A DNA stretch of 64,000 nt from CAWKKW01 sp963850345 (GTDB taxonomy: Bacteria > Acidobacteriota > Terriglobia > Terriglobales > Acidobacteriaceae): contig CAWKKW010000006.1 of the NCBI GenBank assembly GCA_963850345.1, positions 394,161 to 458,160 on the forward strand. Direction: 5' to 3'. Positions within the stretch are counted from its first letter, which is position 1, and each line of letters opens with the position of its first letter. Shown one piece after another: positions 15,835-25,637 of the stretch. Below the pieces are notes generated by a model. It saw nothing but the letters and a program-made list of their open reading frames with translations, did no database searches and had not been told where the DNA came from. A program made the translations under genes and the position numbers.

Positions 15835-18159
15835 CTATGGAAGCAGCGTGCGGACGGCCCAGACGTTGCTGGCGATGGTCAAACTGGGGAAGGCCAGCTT
15901 CTTGCCGTCGCGCGAGGAGACACCCCAGATCGCGATAGGGCTCTGACGCAGAAGCTTGACATGACCGGTTCGATCGACGTAGAGCAAGTTGTAACCGATC
16001 GTCGTCTTAGTTTCTACAAAAAATCCCTTAGAATCGATTGACCAAGTTGCTTCGCACACTTCGCCAAAACCAGGCACCGGGATCATAGATGGCGGTATGG
16101 AGCGGTGAGGTGAAAGCCGAATCAGCTGAATGCCGGGATTCTCTGGGTCGTGGTTTGCTATGGCCACGGATGAGCCGTCCGGGGAGACGGACCAATCTCC
16201 AAGCATGGTTGGTTTCCAAGGAATACGCGCTACTTCCTCTCGCATGCCCTGAACCGGGTCGAGAGCAAAAAAAACGAACTCCTTTCGTCCGTTCGTCTCT
16301 CGCACGACACAGGAACCCTTGGAGAAGACTGGGCAGTGAAACTCGTCAACCTCGCCACTCGTGTACAGATGCCTCGGCTTCCCGCCGCTGGATGGAATGC
16401 TGAATATCCCGACGGCATGGCTCGGAGAACCGGCGAAGCCGGTGAAGAGTATCCACTGGCCATCTGGGCTAAACGCGGCCATGGCGGCTATATCCGGCAA
16501 TTGCGCGATAATCTCCGCCTTCTTCTCGCCTAGTCGCTGCTTGCCGATCAACTGCGTGCGACCGTTACTGTCAAAGAGGACCGCATCGCCATTAGGAGTC
16601 CATGCGTCGGGATAGTTGTTCGACGAGCGGTCGGTCAGGCGTGTCGCTCCGTCCAGAATCGGACCGGGCCAATGAAGCTCCGCCACATAAACGTCGCTCG
16701 TAGAACTTGTCAAAACAGCTCCCATCCAATCTCCATTAGTGGAAGCTGAGAGAAAGTCTTGATCACCCCCTAGATCCGGCACCAGGGTCGGGCTCGCGGG
16801 TTGTGGGGTGGAAAGAAATCGGCCTGTGCCTGGATCGGTGCTAACCATCATGACCTTTGGCCCGGCGAAGTCCACATTGGCGAGGAAGAAGAATCGGCCA
16901 TCCTTGAGCAAGAAGCCGGAATTGAAGCGGACATTCTCCTGCTTGCTGAGTAGCTTTCCGGTCCGAGCATCGATCGATTCGTAGGTTCCTCGAGGAGGAG
17001 TGTAGGTGTGATCGGAAGTAGCGATGTTAGCAGGGGAAACGCCGCTCACCCGGTCGTAAATTAATCGATCGCTTTGCGACGACCAAAGGAGACAGGTCAG
17101 GGTGTCCCCGTCCGCTCCTGCAACCAGGATGCGGGCATTCTGTCCATTTCCATCGGCAAGCCAAAGTTCGCCGTTCTCAGCGCGGGTATAGGCAATGTGG
17201 CTGCCGTCTGGGCTGACCACGGCCGATCCGGCGCCGTCGAGCAGCAGACGGGGAGTCTCGCCGTGCAAAAAGACAGCCCAGGCCTCACTCCTTTGGTTCG
17301 CCAGATTGTTGCCGCTGACCAGCAGCCAGTCTTCACTGGGATGCCACGTAAGGCGTTTCACGCGGAAGGAAGACGGGGAGGTGAGCAGGCGATCCGTACC
17401 GCCGTCCAGGGTATGAACCGAGATGCCGTACCGATCGCTATAAGCCGCTAAATGGCCCCCTGGAGAGATTGCTTCCGCCGTAATCCTGTTGTCTTCGTCA
17501 TTGAAGGTGACCTGAGTTGGAGAGGATGTCAGATGAGGCACCTCTCGCGGCAATGCAGCTAATTTGGCTGAGCGATGTGCCATGACGGTGGCGCCCACCC
17601 CCAGCAGGAGTATCGCTGCTCCCAGAACGAGCACCGCCGGCATGACACGACGGCTCCCGATTCGTGCGGTCAACTCAGCTTCCCCGTATGTGTCTTTCCC
17701 CAGCGCGGACGGTATGTCGACTCGGATAGAGGTGACTGCGTCAAGATCAGTCACTTCGAGCCCCGCCGGCTGGCAGATGAGCGGGTGCTCGGCCGAAACC
17801 GCGAACGAAATGGCGGCATTGTGCGCGCCCTCCATCTCCAAGTCTGCGATAAAGCGATAGCCGATTCCGATTACGGTCTCAATGTAGGTAGGCGCATTGG
17901 GGTCGTCGTCCAGCTGCGCTCTCAGCCGCCGCACCGCAGTGTTGATGCCCGTGACAATGTCGATCGTACTGCTGTCCGCCCACAGCGCGAGAGCAATCTG
18001 CTCCCGTGTGATCAGCTCGCCATGTCGCGTAAGGAAAAGCGTGAGCAGCTTGAGGAGAGAGACTGAAAGGGGCACTCGCCGTGTCCGCCGGCGCAACTCT
18101 TGCTGGGCAGAGTCAAAGGTGAAGGGACCGAACCGGAAGACACCTGCCTGGGTATTCAT
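15835..18159 (-). CDS. CadC-like winged-helix regulator with TolB/PD40 propeller
   Basis: 774 residues. Residues about 5-105 form an OmpR/CadC-type winged helix (FRFGPFTFDSAQQELRRR, LITREQIALALW, YIETVIGIGYRFI). One transmembrane helix follows near 180-200 (VLVLGAAILLLGVGATVMA). The long C-terminal part has recurrent TolB/WD40-like blades (SPDGSHIAY, TPNGDAVLFD, SPDGQWILFTG, SPDGSSVAI). The plan is a membrane regulator with DNA-binding domain inside and a propeller sensor outside, very common in acidobacteria. It is divergent from the peroxiredoxin gene, with a tandem 11-bp repeat in between that could be its binding site. Confidence 0.88.
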   Translation of the reverse strand: MNTQAGVFRFGPFTFDSAQQELRRRTRRVPLSVSLLKLLTLFLTRHGELITREQIALALWADSSTIDIVTGINTAVRRLRAQLDDDPNAPTYIETVIGIGYRFIADLEMEGAHNAAISFAVSAEHPLICQPAGLEVTDLDAVTSIRVDIPSALGKDTYGEAELTARIGSRRVMPAVLVLGAAILLLGVGATVMAHRSAKLAALPREVPHLTSSPTQVTFNDEDNRITAEAISPGGHLAAYSDRYGISVHTLDGGTDRLLTSPSSFRVKRLTWHPSEDWLLVSGNNLANQRSEAWAVFLHGETPRLLLDGAGSAVVSPDGSHIAYTRAENGELWLADGNGQNARILVAGADGDTLTCLLWSSQSDRLIYDRVSGVSPANIATSDHTYTPPRGTYESIDARTGKLLSKQENVRFNSGFLLKDGRFFFLANVDFAGPKVMMVSTDPGTGRFLSTPQPASPTLVPDLGGDQDFLSASTNGDWMGAVLTSSTSDVYVAELHWPGPILDGATRLTDRSSNNYPDAWTPNGDAVLFDSNGRTQLIGKQRLGEKKAEIIAQLPDIAAMAAFSPDGQWILFTGFAGSPSHAVGIFSIPSSGGKPRHLYTSGEVDEFHCPVFSKGSCVVRETNGRKEFVFFALDPVQGMREEVARIPWKPTMLGDWSVSPDGSSVAIANHDPENPGIQLIRLSPHRSIPPSMIPVPGFGEVCEATWSIDSKGFFVETKTTIGYNLLYVDRTGHVKLLRQSPIAIWGVSSRDGKKLAFPSLTIASNVWAVRTLLP

Positions 18160-18251
18160 ATCTCACCCACACTTGCTTTGCGTCTGGATTGGCGCCTTCT
18201 CTTATTCCATCCAAATGCAGTCTGCACTGCAGAATGAATAGCTTAGATTGT

Positions 18252-18273
18252 CACATCGATTTCACATCGATTT
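18252..18273. promoter_or_regulatory. Tandem 11-bp repeat, candidate winged-helix operator
   Basis: Two perfect adjacent copies of CACATCGATTT (18252-18262, 18263-18273) lie between the divergent regulator gene and the peroxiredoxin gene. OmpR/PhoB-type winged helices typically bind direct repeats spaced by about one helical turn. A further palindrome-like TGCAG..CTGCA lies near 18215. Confidence 0.45.
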
Positions 18274-18356
18274 TAGACGGATTCCATGGCCTTTTCCCAT
18301 GACTAAACATAGATTCTTTTCAGTTCCAACTCTCTTCCAAATACCCGGAGATCACC

Positions 18357-19016
18357 ATGCCGCTTCGAATTAACGACACCGCGCCAGATTTCATGGCTAA
18401 AACCACGCAGGGAACGCTCAGTTTTCACGAATGGATCGGGGATCACTGGGCCGTGCTCTTCTCCCATCCGAAGGATTTCACACCGGTATGTACCACCGAA
18501 CTGGGATACATGGCCAGGATCGAGCCGGAATTCGCCAGACGAAATACCAAGGTGATCGGGCTGTCGGTTGACCCGGTTGAGACCCACAGCAAGTGGGCGG
18601 CGGACATCGAGGAGACTCAGGGCGCTCGCGTCAACTACCCGATGATTGGAGACACGGACCTCTCCATCGCCAAGCTCTACGACATGCTGCCGGCGGAGGA
18701 AACTGGAACATGCGACGGTCGCACCGCTGGAACCAACGCCACGGTACGATCCGTTTTCGTCATCGGACCGGACAAGAAGATCAAATTGATGATGACTTAC
18801 CCGATGACCACCGGGCGCAACTTCGATGAAATCCTGCGCGCGTTGGACTCTATGCAAATGACAGCGAAGCACAAGGTGGCCACGCCGGTTAACTGGAAAC
18901 ATGGGGAGGATGTCATCATCGTCCCGGCGGTCTCGAACGATGACGCTACCACGATGTTCCCAGGCGGCTGGAGGACCTTAAAGTCTTATCTCCGCTTGGT
19001 CGCTCAGCCTAGTTGA
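18357..19016 (+). CDS. Peroxiredoxin, Prx6/1-Cys-like
   Basis: 219 residues. The peroxidatic cysteine is Cys45 in HPKDFTPVCTTELG, and the long C-terminal domain (after residue 150, TYPMTTGRNFDEILR, TPVNWKHGEDVIIVP) is diagnostic of the Prx6 group. It reduces hydrogen peroxide, alkyl hydroperoxides or peroxynitrite in the cytosol. The start has a good ribosome binding site (cggagatcacc). It is followed 28 nt downstream by the MBL-rhodanese gene, so both are probably one transcript linking peroxide and sulfane-sulfur stress. Confidence 0.93.
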   Translation: MPLRINDTAPDFMAKTTQGTLSFHEWIGDHWAVLFSHPKDFTPVCTTELGYMARIEPEFARRNTKVIGLSVDPVETHSKWAADIEETQGARVNYPMIGDTDLSIAKLYDMLPAEETGTCDGRTAGTNATVRSVFVIGPDKKIKLMMTYPMTTGRNFDEILRALDSMQMTAKHKVATPVNWKHGEDVIIVPAVSNDDATTMFPGGWRTLKSYLRLVAQPS

Positions 19017-19044
19017 AACTCTCAGGTTGCTCAAGGAGATCTCT

Positions 19045-20445
19045 GTGATTCTCAAACAATACTATTTGAGCTGCCTAGCCCATGCTTCCTATCTCTTGGG
19101 CGACGTGGCCAGTTCGACGGCGATCATTGTTGATCCGCAGCGCGATATCGAAAGGTACCTGGCGGACGCAGAGGAGTTCGGCCTCCAAATCCGCCATGTA
19201 TTCTTGACGCACTTCCATGCCGACTTTATTGCCGGACATCTTGAATTGCGCGATCGTTGCGGCGCAGCGATTCATCTTGGCGCCCATGCCGAGGCGGAGT
19301 ATGCCTTTGTGAGCATGGCAGATGGAGACATGCTCAAGTTCCCAGGCATGCGCCTACAGGTTCTGGAAACACCGGGTCACACCATCGAGTCCATTTCAAT
19401 ACTTGTATTCGATTTGAAGAAGAGCCCGTCAAAGCCACACGCTGTTCTTACCGGAGATACATTGTTCATTGGGGACGTTGGCCGGCCTGACCTGCGGGCG
19501 TCGATGGGCTGCACCGCGAGCGACCTCGGAAGCCGTCTCTATGACTCACTGCACAACAATCTTTTGCCGCTGCCAGATGACACGTTGGTCTACCCGGCTC
19601 ACGGTGCAGGGTCTCTTTGCGGTAAAAGACTTTCTTCCGACACGGTTTCTACGCTTGGAGATCAGCGGCGCATGAACTACGCACTGCAACCGATGTCGAA
19701 GGAAGAATTCATTCGCTTGGTTACAGCCGACCAGCCGGATGCTCCGCAATACTTCACATACGATGCAATCTTGAACACGCGAGAGCGGATCTTGCTGGAC
19801 AGCAACCTGGAGAGGGTCTTGCGGCCTCTTGCGCTCGACGATGTGATCCGGCAGGGAGACGCGGGCGCGCAAGTGCTGGATGTGCGGGATGCGACGGAAT
19901 TTGCTAAGGGTCATCTGGCCGGAAGCATCAACATCGGGCTCGCCGGCCAATACGCAACCTGGGCCGGCACACTGCTCGATCGTGCCAAGCCGATCGTAAT
20001 CATTGCTGAGCCGGGTCGAGAACACGAAGCTGCACTGCGCCTCGGTCGTATAGGATTCGATCACGTTCGGGGCTATCTCGAGGGGGGAATGGCTGCACTG
20101 GCAGCGAGACCAGACCTGGTTTGGCCAACCGAACGTGTCAGCGCTGCGATGGTTGCTGAGGAATTGGCGAGCTCCTCCCCGCCCTTGGTGCTCGACATCC
20201 GGAATACCCGCGAGTGGGAAGCCAGACATATACCTAAGAGCCTTAACATTCCCCTCAACCATATGCAGGAGCGCCTGGCAGAAATCCCTCGTGATTGTCG
20301 TATCGCTGTCCACTGTGCGGGCGGCTACCGTTCTTCGATTGCAACCAGCATCTTGCACCAGTACGGGATTACCAATCTGATTGAGATGGCGGGGGGTCTC
20401 GCGGCATGGGACGCCGCCCAGTTACCAGTTGTCTCCGCGATGTGA
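19045..20445 (+). CDS. Persulfide dioxygenase-like MBL-fold protein with two rhodanese domains
   Basis: The GTG at 19045 follows aaggagat and starts MILKQYYLSCLAHASYLLGD; a TTG 18 nt earlier lacks that spacing. Residues 1-245 are a glyoxalase II/ETHE1-like metallo-beta-lactamase domain with THFHADFIAGH (about 55-65), ETPGHT, GDTLFIGDVGRPD and YPAHG. Two rhodanese domains follow: the first (near 265-350) has no active-site cysteine (IIAEPGREHE), the second has it (VHCAGGYRSS, about residue 424). The domain order matches CstB/BlhA-type enzymes that oxidise glutathione or CoA persulfide and transfer sulfane sulfur. Probably an operon with the peroxiredoxin and STAS genes. Confidence 0.9.
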   Translation: MILKQYYLSCLAHASYLLGDVASSTAIIVDPQRDIERYLADAEEFGLQIRHVFLTHFHADFIAGHLELRDRCGAAIHLGAHAEAEYAFVSMADGDMLKFPGMRLQVLETPGHTIESISILVFDLKKSPSKPHAVLTGDTLFIGDVGRPDLRASMGCTASDLGSRLYDSLHNNLLPLPDDTLVYPAHGAGSLCGKRLSSDTVSTLGDQRRMNYALQPMSKEEFIRLVTADQPDAPQYFTYDAILNTRERILLDSNLERVLRPLALDDVIRQGDAGAQVLDVRDATEFAKGHLAGSINIGLAGQYATWAGTLLDRAKPIVIIAEPGREHEAALRLGRIGFDHVRGYLEGGMAALAARPDLVWPTERVSAAMVAEELASSSPPLVLDIRNTREWEARHIPKSLNIPLNHMQERLAEIPRDCRIAVHCAGGYRSSIATSILHQYGITNLIEMAGGLAAWDAAQLPVVSAM

Positions 20446-20483
20446 GTTCGATCAAATCACCAGACCTTTGAAAGGAAAGCACC

Positions 20484-20867
20484 ATGCCAACCGTTGAACC
20501 GCAATCCTGGAAGAGCGCAAGGCTCACAATCGAACGCGCTGAGAGCGATACGGAGGGGACCGTGTTTCGACTCTCCGGGCCATTCACGGCGCGAGATCTT
20601 TACTACTCCCTGTCTCCAGAGGCTTTACGCCATATCTTTGAGTCTGCGCCAAGGCACCCTCTAGCAGCGAAACAAGTCTTTGACCTGACACTGGTTCCTT
20701 ACATGGATTCTCATGCTCTAGGCATGTTGGTTAGCCACCACATGCGCTGTCGAAGCAAAGGGATTTCCTTGACTATCACGGGGATAAGCCCTCGTGTTCA
20801 GGAATTGTTCAGACTTACCAAAATGGAGAATGTGCTCCCAATCGCTGGAATGGGAAATCCTGATTGA
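20484..20867 (+). CDS. STAS-domain (anti-anti-sigma-like) protein
   Basis: 127 residues with a single STAS domain: strands TVFRLSGPFTARDL and KQVFDLTLVPYMDSHALGML, where the serine in MDSHALGM is at the usual phosphorylation site, then HMRCRSKGISLTITG. It begins 38 nt after the MBL-rhodanese stop with gaaaggaaagcacc as ribosome binding site, so it is co-transcribed. STAS proteins of this type switch partners with anti-sigma kinases; the phosphatase at 14.4 kb could be the counterpart. No kinase is close by. Confidence 0.8.
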   Translation: MPTVEPQSWKSARLTIERAESDTEGTVFRLSGPFTARDLYYSLSPEALRHIFESAPRHPLAAKQVFDLTLVPYMDSHALGMLVSHHMRCRSKGISLTITGISPRVQELFRLTKMENVLPIAGMGNPD

Positions 20868-20988
20868 GGCAAAGACCACCTTCAATGCGTATCAACTGTG
20901 TCGGCAGAACTCATTCATTTGCTCACGTAGCGATGGCGGGCGTTGTCCGTTGACGCAACAGTCGCCGAGTATCAATCGAGGTGGCCCC

Positions 20989-21359
20989 CTAGAATGGTGA
21001 CTCGGCCTGAGTCACGTCCGCCTTGAAGAAAACGCTCTTGATGCTCCTTAGCCTGTCAAGTTCGGACTTATATTCTGGCAGTGCTTTGAGCGTCGAGAAG
21101 CTTTCGATCTTGCCTTCCAAGCTGTCGTCGTCAACTTGTCCTTCGTCTGCAGACTCCGCAAGGTCCGCGAGTGGTTTGCCGCTGTCTCCTGCATCGGCGT
21201 AGGCGGCCTGCCTTCGATTCAATTGCCGTCAGTGAGTCATTCAATAATTGCCGCACCTTGTCCCTGCCTCCCGTGACGCGATTCGTGCCCTCGGCGCGCT
21301 CTGAGAAGATGAGAAGAAAGAATAAGAGTCATTGCAACCGCAATCAGGTTCTTGATCAT
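20989..21359 (-). pseudogene. Small secreted protein, frameshifted
   Basis: An ATG at 21359 opens a signal-like segment (MIKNLIAVAMTLILSS). The plausible mature sequence is scattered over other frames: TNRVTGGRDKVRQLLNDSL, then LADLAESADEGQVDDDSLEG and LKALPEYKSELDRLRSIKSV to 20989. Two small frameshifts would reconstruct a protein of about 120 residues. I do not recognise the family; the reconstruction is tentative. Confidence 0.4.
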
Positions 21360-21391
21360 TGTCGGCTCTTCAGGCGACTCAATCTAGGATT

Positions 21392-22240
21392 CTAGGGAAT
21401 GGCTCCCACTGGTCGGGTTGCTGTCAGTGCTTCAGTCACAATCTCGCGAATTGCTTCAATAACCACGCTCGGCGCATCTTCCTGAATATAGTGGCGCGAC
21501 TCCGGCACCAGCACATGCTTGCTGTGTGGGATCTGTGCGAGCAACTCGTTCTGTAATTCGAGCTTTATGTCCTGCTCAAGAGGATTACCCGGGAAATCCG
21601 GGTCTTTCTTGGCGCCCGTCAACAAAATCACCGGCACATTTGGAAGTGGCAATGCACCTGCAAGTGCTTCTCCGCTTGCCTTGGTGCCTTCCAGTTCAGC
21701 CTTCTGCGTGCGCGTAGCATTGCTCATGAACTGATTCAGAAGCTTTTCTCGCTCCTTCCATTGATCGAGCGGCATACTAGATTGAAGCTTCTCAAGCAGC
21801 CTGCCATCCTCGGGATCCACCAGAACAAGTCCGGCGACTTCGCTCGGATACTTGTAAGCATAGAGTTGCATGATTGCTCCACCGAGCGAGTGGCCTACAA
21901 GAATATAGGGAGGAGGAACCTTTGCCGCGCCCAGGAGTAAATGCAATTCTGACACCATCTGCTCTACAGTCCATGGGTGCGGAGATGGATCTGACTTGTC
22001 CAGCCCCGCCCGGTTGTACATAATCGTGCGGGCGAACTTGGAGACCTCGGGCTGTACTTTTTGCCAGGTCGAGACATCTTCGCCCATCCCCGATTCAAAC
22101 ACCACGATGGGCATGCCGGATCCCGATTCCGATGTGAAGAGCTTGTATCCTCCCAGATCGACGAGCTTCTCGTGCGGCCAATGTATATTGCCGAAATTGC
22201 TCCGGCCAAGTGGCGCGGGCGACTGGTTGGCTTTTTTCAA
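21392..22240 (-). CDS. Alpha/beta hydrolase, N-terminus replaced
   Basis: Typical serine hydrolase with the oxyanion strand VVFESGMGEDVSTWQKV, nucleophile elbow LVGHSLGGAIM, acid in LVLVDPEDGRL or LLTGAKKDPD, and histidine in PESRHYIQED. Similar acidobacterial proteins are exported, but here no signal peptide is encoded: the recognisable hydrolase sequence begins around 22175 (KLVDLGGYKLFTSESGSG) and the codons before it are the reverse complement of the neighbouring sugar-transporter gene. The gene is therefore 5'-truncated by a rearrangement. It may still make a cytoplasmic product from the ATG at 22240, but was probably inactivated as a secreted enzyme. Confidence 0.7.
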   Translation of the reverse strand: MKKANQSPAPLGRSNFGNIHWPHEKLVDLGGYKLFTSESGSGMPIVVFESGMGEDVSTWQKVQPEVSKFARTIMYNRAGLDKSDPSPHPWTVEQMVSELHLLLGAAKVPPPYILVGHSLGGAIMQLYAYKYPSEVAGLVLVDPEDGRLLEKLQSSMPLDQWKEREKLLNQFMSNATRTQKAELEGTKASGEALAGALPLPNVPVILLTGAKKDPDFPGNPLEQDIKLELQNELLAQIPHSKHVLVPESRHYIQEDAPSVVIEAIREIVTEALTATRPVGAIP

Positions 22241-23149
22241 TTCAATGTGGTCTTCGGAATCATGCTCGCCTATTTTTCCAATTTCCTCTTAGGCCTGCTG
22301 CATCTTGGGCTCACAGAATGGCGCTGGAAACTTGGAGTCTCAGCCGTACCCGCCGCCCTCTTCTTGTGGATGCTATTGGGTATCCCGCGAAGTCCACGAT
22401 GGCTGGTAAAGAAGCGAAGGATCGATGAAGCTAGACTGGTGTTGAAACTGACAGGCGACGAAAATTACGAGAAAGACTTACAGGACATCATCGCCTCGAT
22501 CGATCTCGAGCACGCCTCGCAAAATGTCTTGTTTTCACGAAAATATCTCCTTCCAATCTTTCTTGCGATCTCTATTGGTATGTTCAATCAACTCGCAGGG
22601 ATCAACGCAATCCTTTACTACTTGAATGACATCTTTGCCCGCGCCGGATTCAACAAAGTGTCCGCCGACCTTCAGAGTGTCGCCGTGGGAGCGACTTTCC
22701 TGGTGTTTACCGTCGTGGCGATGGCCGTAATCGACAAGTTGGGCCGCAAGAAACTTCTTCTGGTTGGATCGGTTGGTACGTGTGCATGTCTGGCAGGCGT
22801 AGCTTTCGTCTTCTTCACCGGTCGCCACCAAGCTCTGCTACTTTGGCTGCTCATCGGGTACATTGCATTCTTCGCTTTTTCCCAAGGCTCCGTTATCTGG
22901 GTCTACATCAGTGAGATCTTTCCCAATCAAGTCAGGGCCAAAGGGCAAAGCCTTGGTAGCTTTTCGCATTGGTTCATGAATGCAATTATCTCCGGGCTAT
23001 TCCCTCTCATGGCCGCGTCGTCCGGGGGTTATCCGTTTGCTTTTTTCTCGGCGATGATGGCCCTCCAGTTTGTTGTGGTGTTGTTTGTGTATCCGGAAAC
23101 GAAAGGAATCAAGCTTGAAGATATGCAGCGCAAGCTGGGCATAAGTTAG
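22178..23149 (+). pseudogene. MFS sugar transporter, first third missing
   Basis: The reading frame gives sugar-porter sequence from PMYIAEIAPAKWRGRLVGFF onward (normally after TM4), then a PRSPRWLVKK loop, GINAILYYLND, DKLGRKKLLLVG, SEIFPNQVRAKGQSLG and the terminal YPETKGIKLEDMQ. About the first 120 residues with TM1-4 are missing, because the frame left of 22178 is antisense to the alpha/beta hydrolase. XylE/GLUT-type porters need twelve helices, so this remnant should be non-functional. Confidence 0.8.
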
Positions 23150-23427
23150 AAGATTTGCACGACAACAGGGTGAACCGCATGAGAGATGCTGCAAACAGTA
23201 GGCGTCTGGCAGCTGAAAAGGCCCGTGCAGACACTTGAACACATCGTTGTCATCTCCTTGGTTCGCCACGGCATGTATGGCATCTCAGGTCCGGCACTCG
23301 CGAGTGGTCGCTTCTTACATGGGGAAATAACTGCGCTCTTCCTTATTGGGCTGGCTGACGGCGCACATGGGAGCAAATTTGACGAGGGCCGGGAGCCTAC
23401 AGCAGACCCCGATATTGGGAGGCAGCA
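23150..23427. other. Intergenic before the secreted beta-helix gene
   Basis: No gene supported. A plus-strand frame (23186-23455) overlaps the start of the next gene and shows no family-like sequence. A strong ribosome binding site (ttgggaggcag) ends the stretch. Confidence 0.4.
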
Positions 23428-25110
23428 ATGTCATCAACATCTTCAAATTGGATAACTTGTTTGCTGTGTACGTTGCTCTTCACTACAACAGCTGCCTATG
23501 CTCAAGATAGCAGCAACTATGTCTTGCTCAGAAGAGCGACAACCCACAGTCCCGAGGGCTTACGGGCCCCGACTTCGGTCTACCCGATATTCGTTCCTAG
23601 AATTGCGTACTCGAGAAACTCGTACGTGACCGGATTGGACATGAATATTTATCGCAGCCTTTGTCCTACAAAGGGCAATGACCCCACGAATGACGGAGGA
23701 GAGAATTGGGAACTGGCGACCGTAAATACCAGCGCTACGCTCGATGTTCCTGCCCGATTCAGTACGTTTGCCGCAGCATGGGCTTTTCTGCAAAACGCGA
23801 TGATAGGACAAGGGCGGGTTGTGACTATAAAGTTCGCGGATGGCAACTATAGTTTTGGTGCCTCACGATTTGTAATCAATCATCCTCAGGGAAGTCAGAT
23901 AGCAATCGTTGGAGACACGACAACACCGGCGAAAGTAATTCTGAACTTTTCCGGCCCATCGGTTCCTTTTACAGGGTACTACCGGGACAATTGGGCCTTT
24001 TGGGCAATTAACGCAGGTCATACTATCGGCCTAATCGACGGGTTCACGATCAATGGACCCGGGATGACAGCAGCAAATGCCTATGGAGCTATAGCAATAA
24101 GCGCCTCCAATGCATCAAGCGTAAAGGTTGGTCCTCATGTCACGATAAACAATGCATATGCCGGTGTGGCAGCATTCTTCAGCTCAACAATATGGGCGGA
24201 CGGTATCACTGTCACAGGTGGCGGAGATGGAAATATCTGGGCGTACGCAGGGTCCACCAGTTCGTGCAATGGCTGTACATCCAGCGGCGCAAACACCTTC
24301 TATTCGAAGTCAGGAGCACTAGTAGATAACTTTTCATATCTCTTCGCTCCCAATTTGAAAACTTCGGGCAATAGCTGCGGTGTGTCATTATTCTCCGGAT
24401 CGTCAGCGAAACTTAACTCAGCTCAGCTCGGAGAGGGGTTGTGCTTTGTAGGCATGAACACCACGGAAAGTTACGATGGAAAGTTCGGTCCAACTCAAAG
24501 TGGAATGATGGAAGATCTGCAGAACTGGAGCTGGAATGATCTTGTTAATAAATCCGACCGAGGATATAAGCCGTTTGATCTAACGTGGATGGCGAACTCT
24601 GCGGTGGGCGGCATAGGTGCGATCAACAATTCCGGGAACGACATCCATTGTTCTCTCGGGGGATCGGCTCAAACGGTTCGTGCCGTGTTTGGTATAAGCG
24701 GAAACAGCGCTGATTGCTCAACTAACGGCGCTTCGCAATTCGCTATCTTTACTCATGACGCCAAGCCAGTGAAATTTGGAACCAACAATACGCAGGGATT
24801 CCAGATCGACCGGGACAATCAGACGGTCTATACAGTGCTCGGAAAAAAATGGGGAGGCACCTACGGGTTGAATGCAACCATGGGCGTGGCCACCCTGTCG
24901 GGTGGTACGGTTACCATTCATACTTCCGCGATAGGGCCATTGGCAGCACCTGAAAAGGAGGGGGACGTAATTTACCTGGTTCTGCAAAATTGCGTGTCGT
25001 GCGGCAGCCTGTCGGTTGGCACGGTGGTACCCGGGAAAAGCTTTGTTATCGATTCTACGAACCGTTCAGATGTTTCGAATGTGCTTTGGGAGATCAAACA
25101 CATCTATTAG
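23428..25110 (+). CDS. Large secreted beta-helix (pectate-lyase-fold-like) protein
   Basis: 560 residues. The ATG at 23428 follows tgggaggcagca and opens a signal peptide (LLCTLLFTTTAAYAQ, cleavage near residue 25). The mature protein contains KFADGNYSFGASRF, a start like those of pectate-lyase superfamily proteins, then many short Asn/Ser/Gly-rich rungs (FTINGPGMTAANAYGAIAIS, VTINNAYAGVAAFFSS). The C-terminal 100 residues (GTYGLNATMGVATLSGGTVT) look like a separate beta domain. There is no cellulosome or anchoring motif. Probable extracellular or surface carbohydrate-related role; no catalytic residues can be assigned. Confidence 0.75.
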   Translation: MSSTSSNWITCLLCTLLFTTTAAYAQDSSNYVLLRRATTHSPEGLRAPTSVYPIFVPRIAYSRNSYVTGLDMNIYRSLCPTKGNDPTNDGGENWELATVNTSATLDVPARFSTFAAAWAFLQNAMIGQGRVVTIKFADGNYSFGASRFVINHPQGSQIAIVGDTTTPAKVILNFSGPSVPFTGYYRDNWAFWAINAGHTIGLIDGFTINGPGMTAANAYGAIAISASNASSVKVGPHVTINNAYAGVAAFFSSTIWADGITVTGGGDGNIWAYAGSTSSCNGCTSSGANTFYSKSGALVDNFSYLFAPNLKTSGNSCGVSLFSGSSAKLNSAQLGEGLCFVGMNTTESYDGKFGPTQSGMMEDLQNWSWNDLVNKSDRGYKPFDLTWMANSAVGGIGAINNSGNDIHCSLGGSAQTVRAVFGISGNSADCSTNGASQFAIFTHDAKPVKFGTNNTQGFQIDRDNQTVYTVLGKKWGGTYGLNATMGVATLSGGTVTIHTSAIGPLAAPEKEGDVIYLVLQNCVSCGSLSVGTVVPGKSFVIDSTNRSDVSNVLWEIKHIY

Positions 25111-25637
25111 GCTCGGCCCGTCCAGAATACTGAGCTGGAGGATCTCGTGAATTGGTGAGACCTAAGCACAATGTCGCGCACAACCCGATAACTTGGTGCT
25201 GCTTCGCCGATCATCCGCGCAACTGGGGCACTTGCCGATGCACGGACGTAAGCGGAAGCGGGGGCTTTTCAAGGTCGAGCCCCCTCGACCGCTTCGCGTA
25301 GCCGATGTGAATGGTCCGTCATCCTCCGGCTGCACGAATTTGAAATTTGTCGAACAGACGCTGCTGCACATTGCGGCAGGTCCGCTATTCAGCGTCGCCC
25401 ATACTGGAGACCTGCACGACGGAAAAAGAAATTAGACGCGATCGACGATCTGTTTTAGGCGGACGGCCGCTCGACCGGGCTCTCTCGCAGGAATGGCGAG
25501 CCGCAAAATGGACGGCCTGGCGCCGTCCACCATCAACGTCATTCTTGGAGAAAGCTATCTAGCCTGGATTGACAGCCTGTCAGTGATAGGCATAGCGTTG
25601 CTGCCGCAATCCAATCCACATCCCTACGGAGCGGCAA
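25111..25637. other. Intergenic stretch between two secreted-protein genes
   Basis: No supportable gene. Its last 57 bp (25581-25637) are the upstream part of a 250-bp block repeated in inverted orientation at 46390-46639. Confidence 0.45.

Noticed and set aside
25193..25435. 80-codon plus-strand frame between the two beta-helix genes
   Set aside because: No ribosome binding site and no recognisable feature; both strands are open here, as is common by chance at this GC content.
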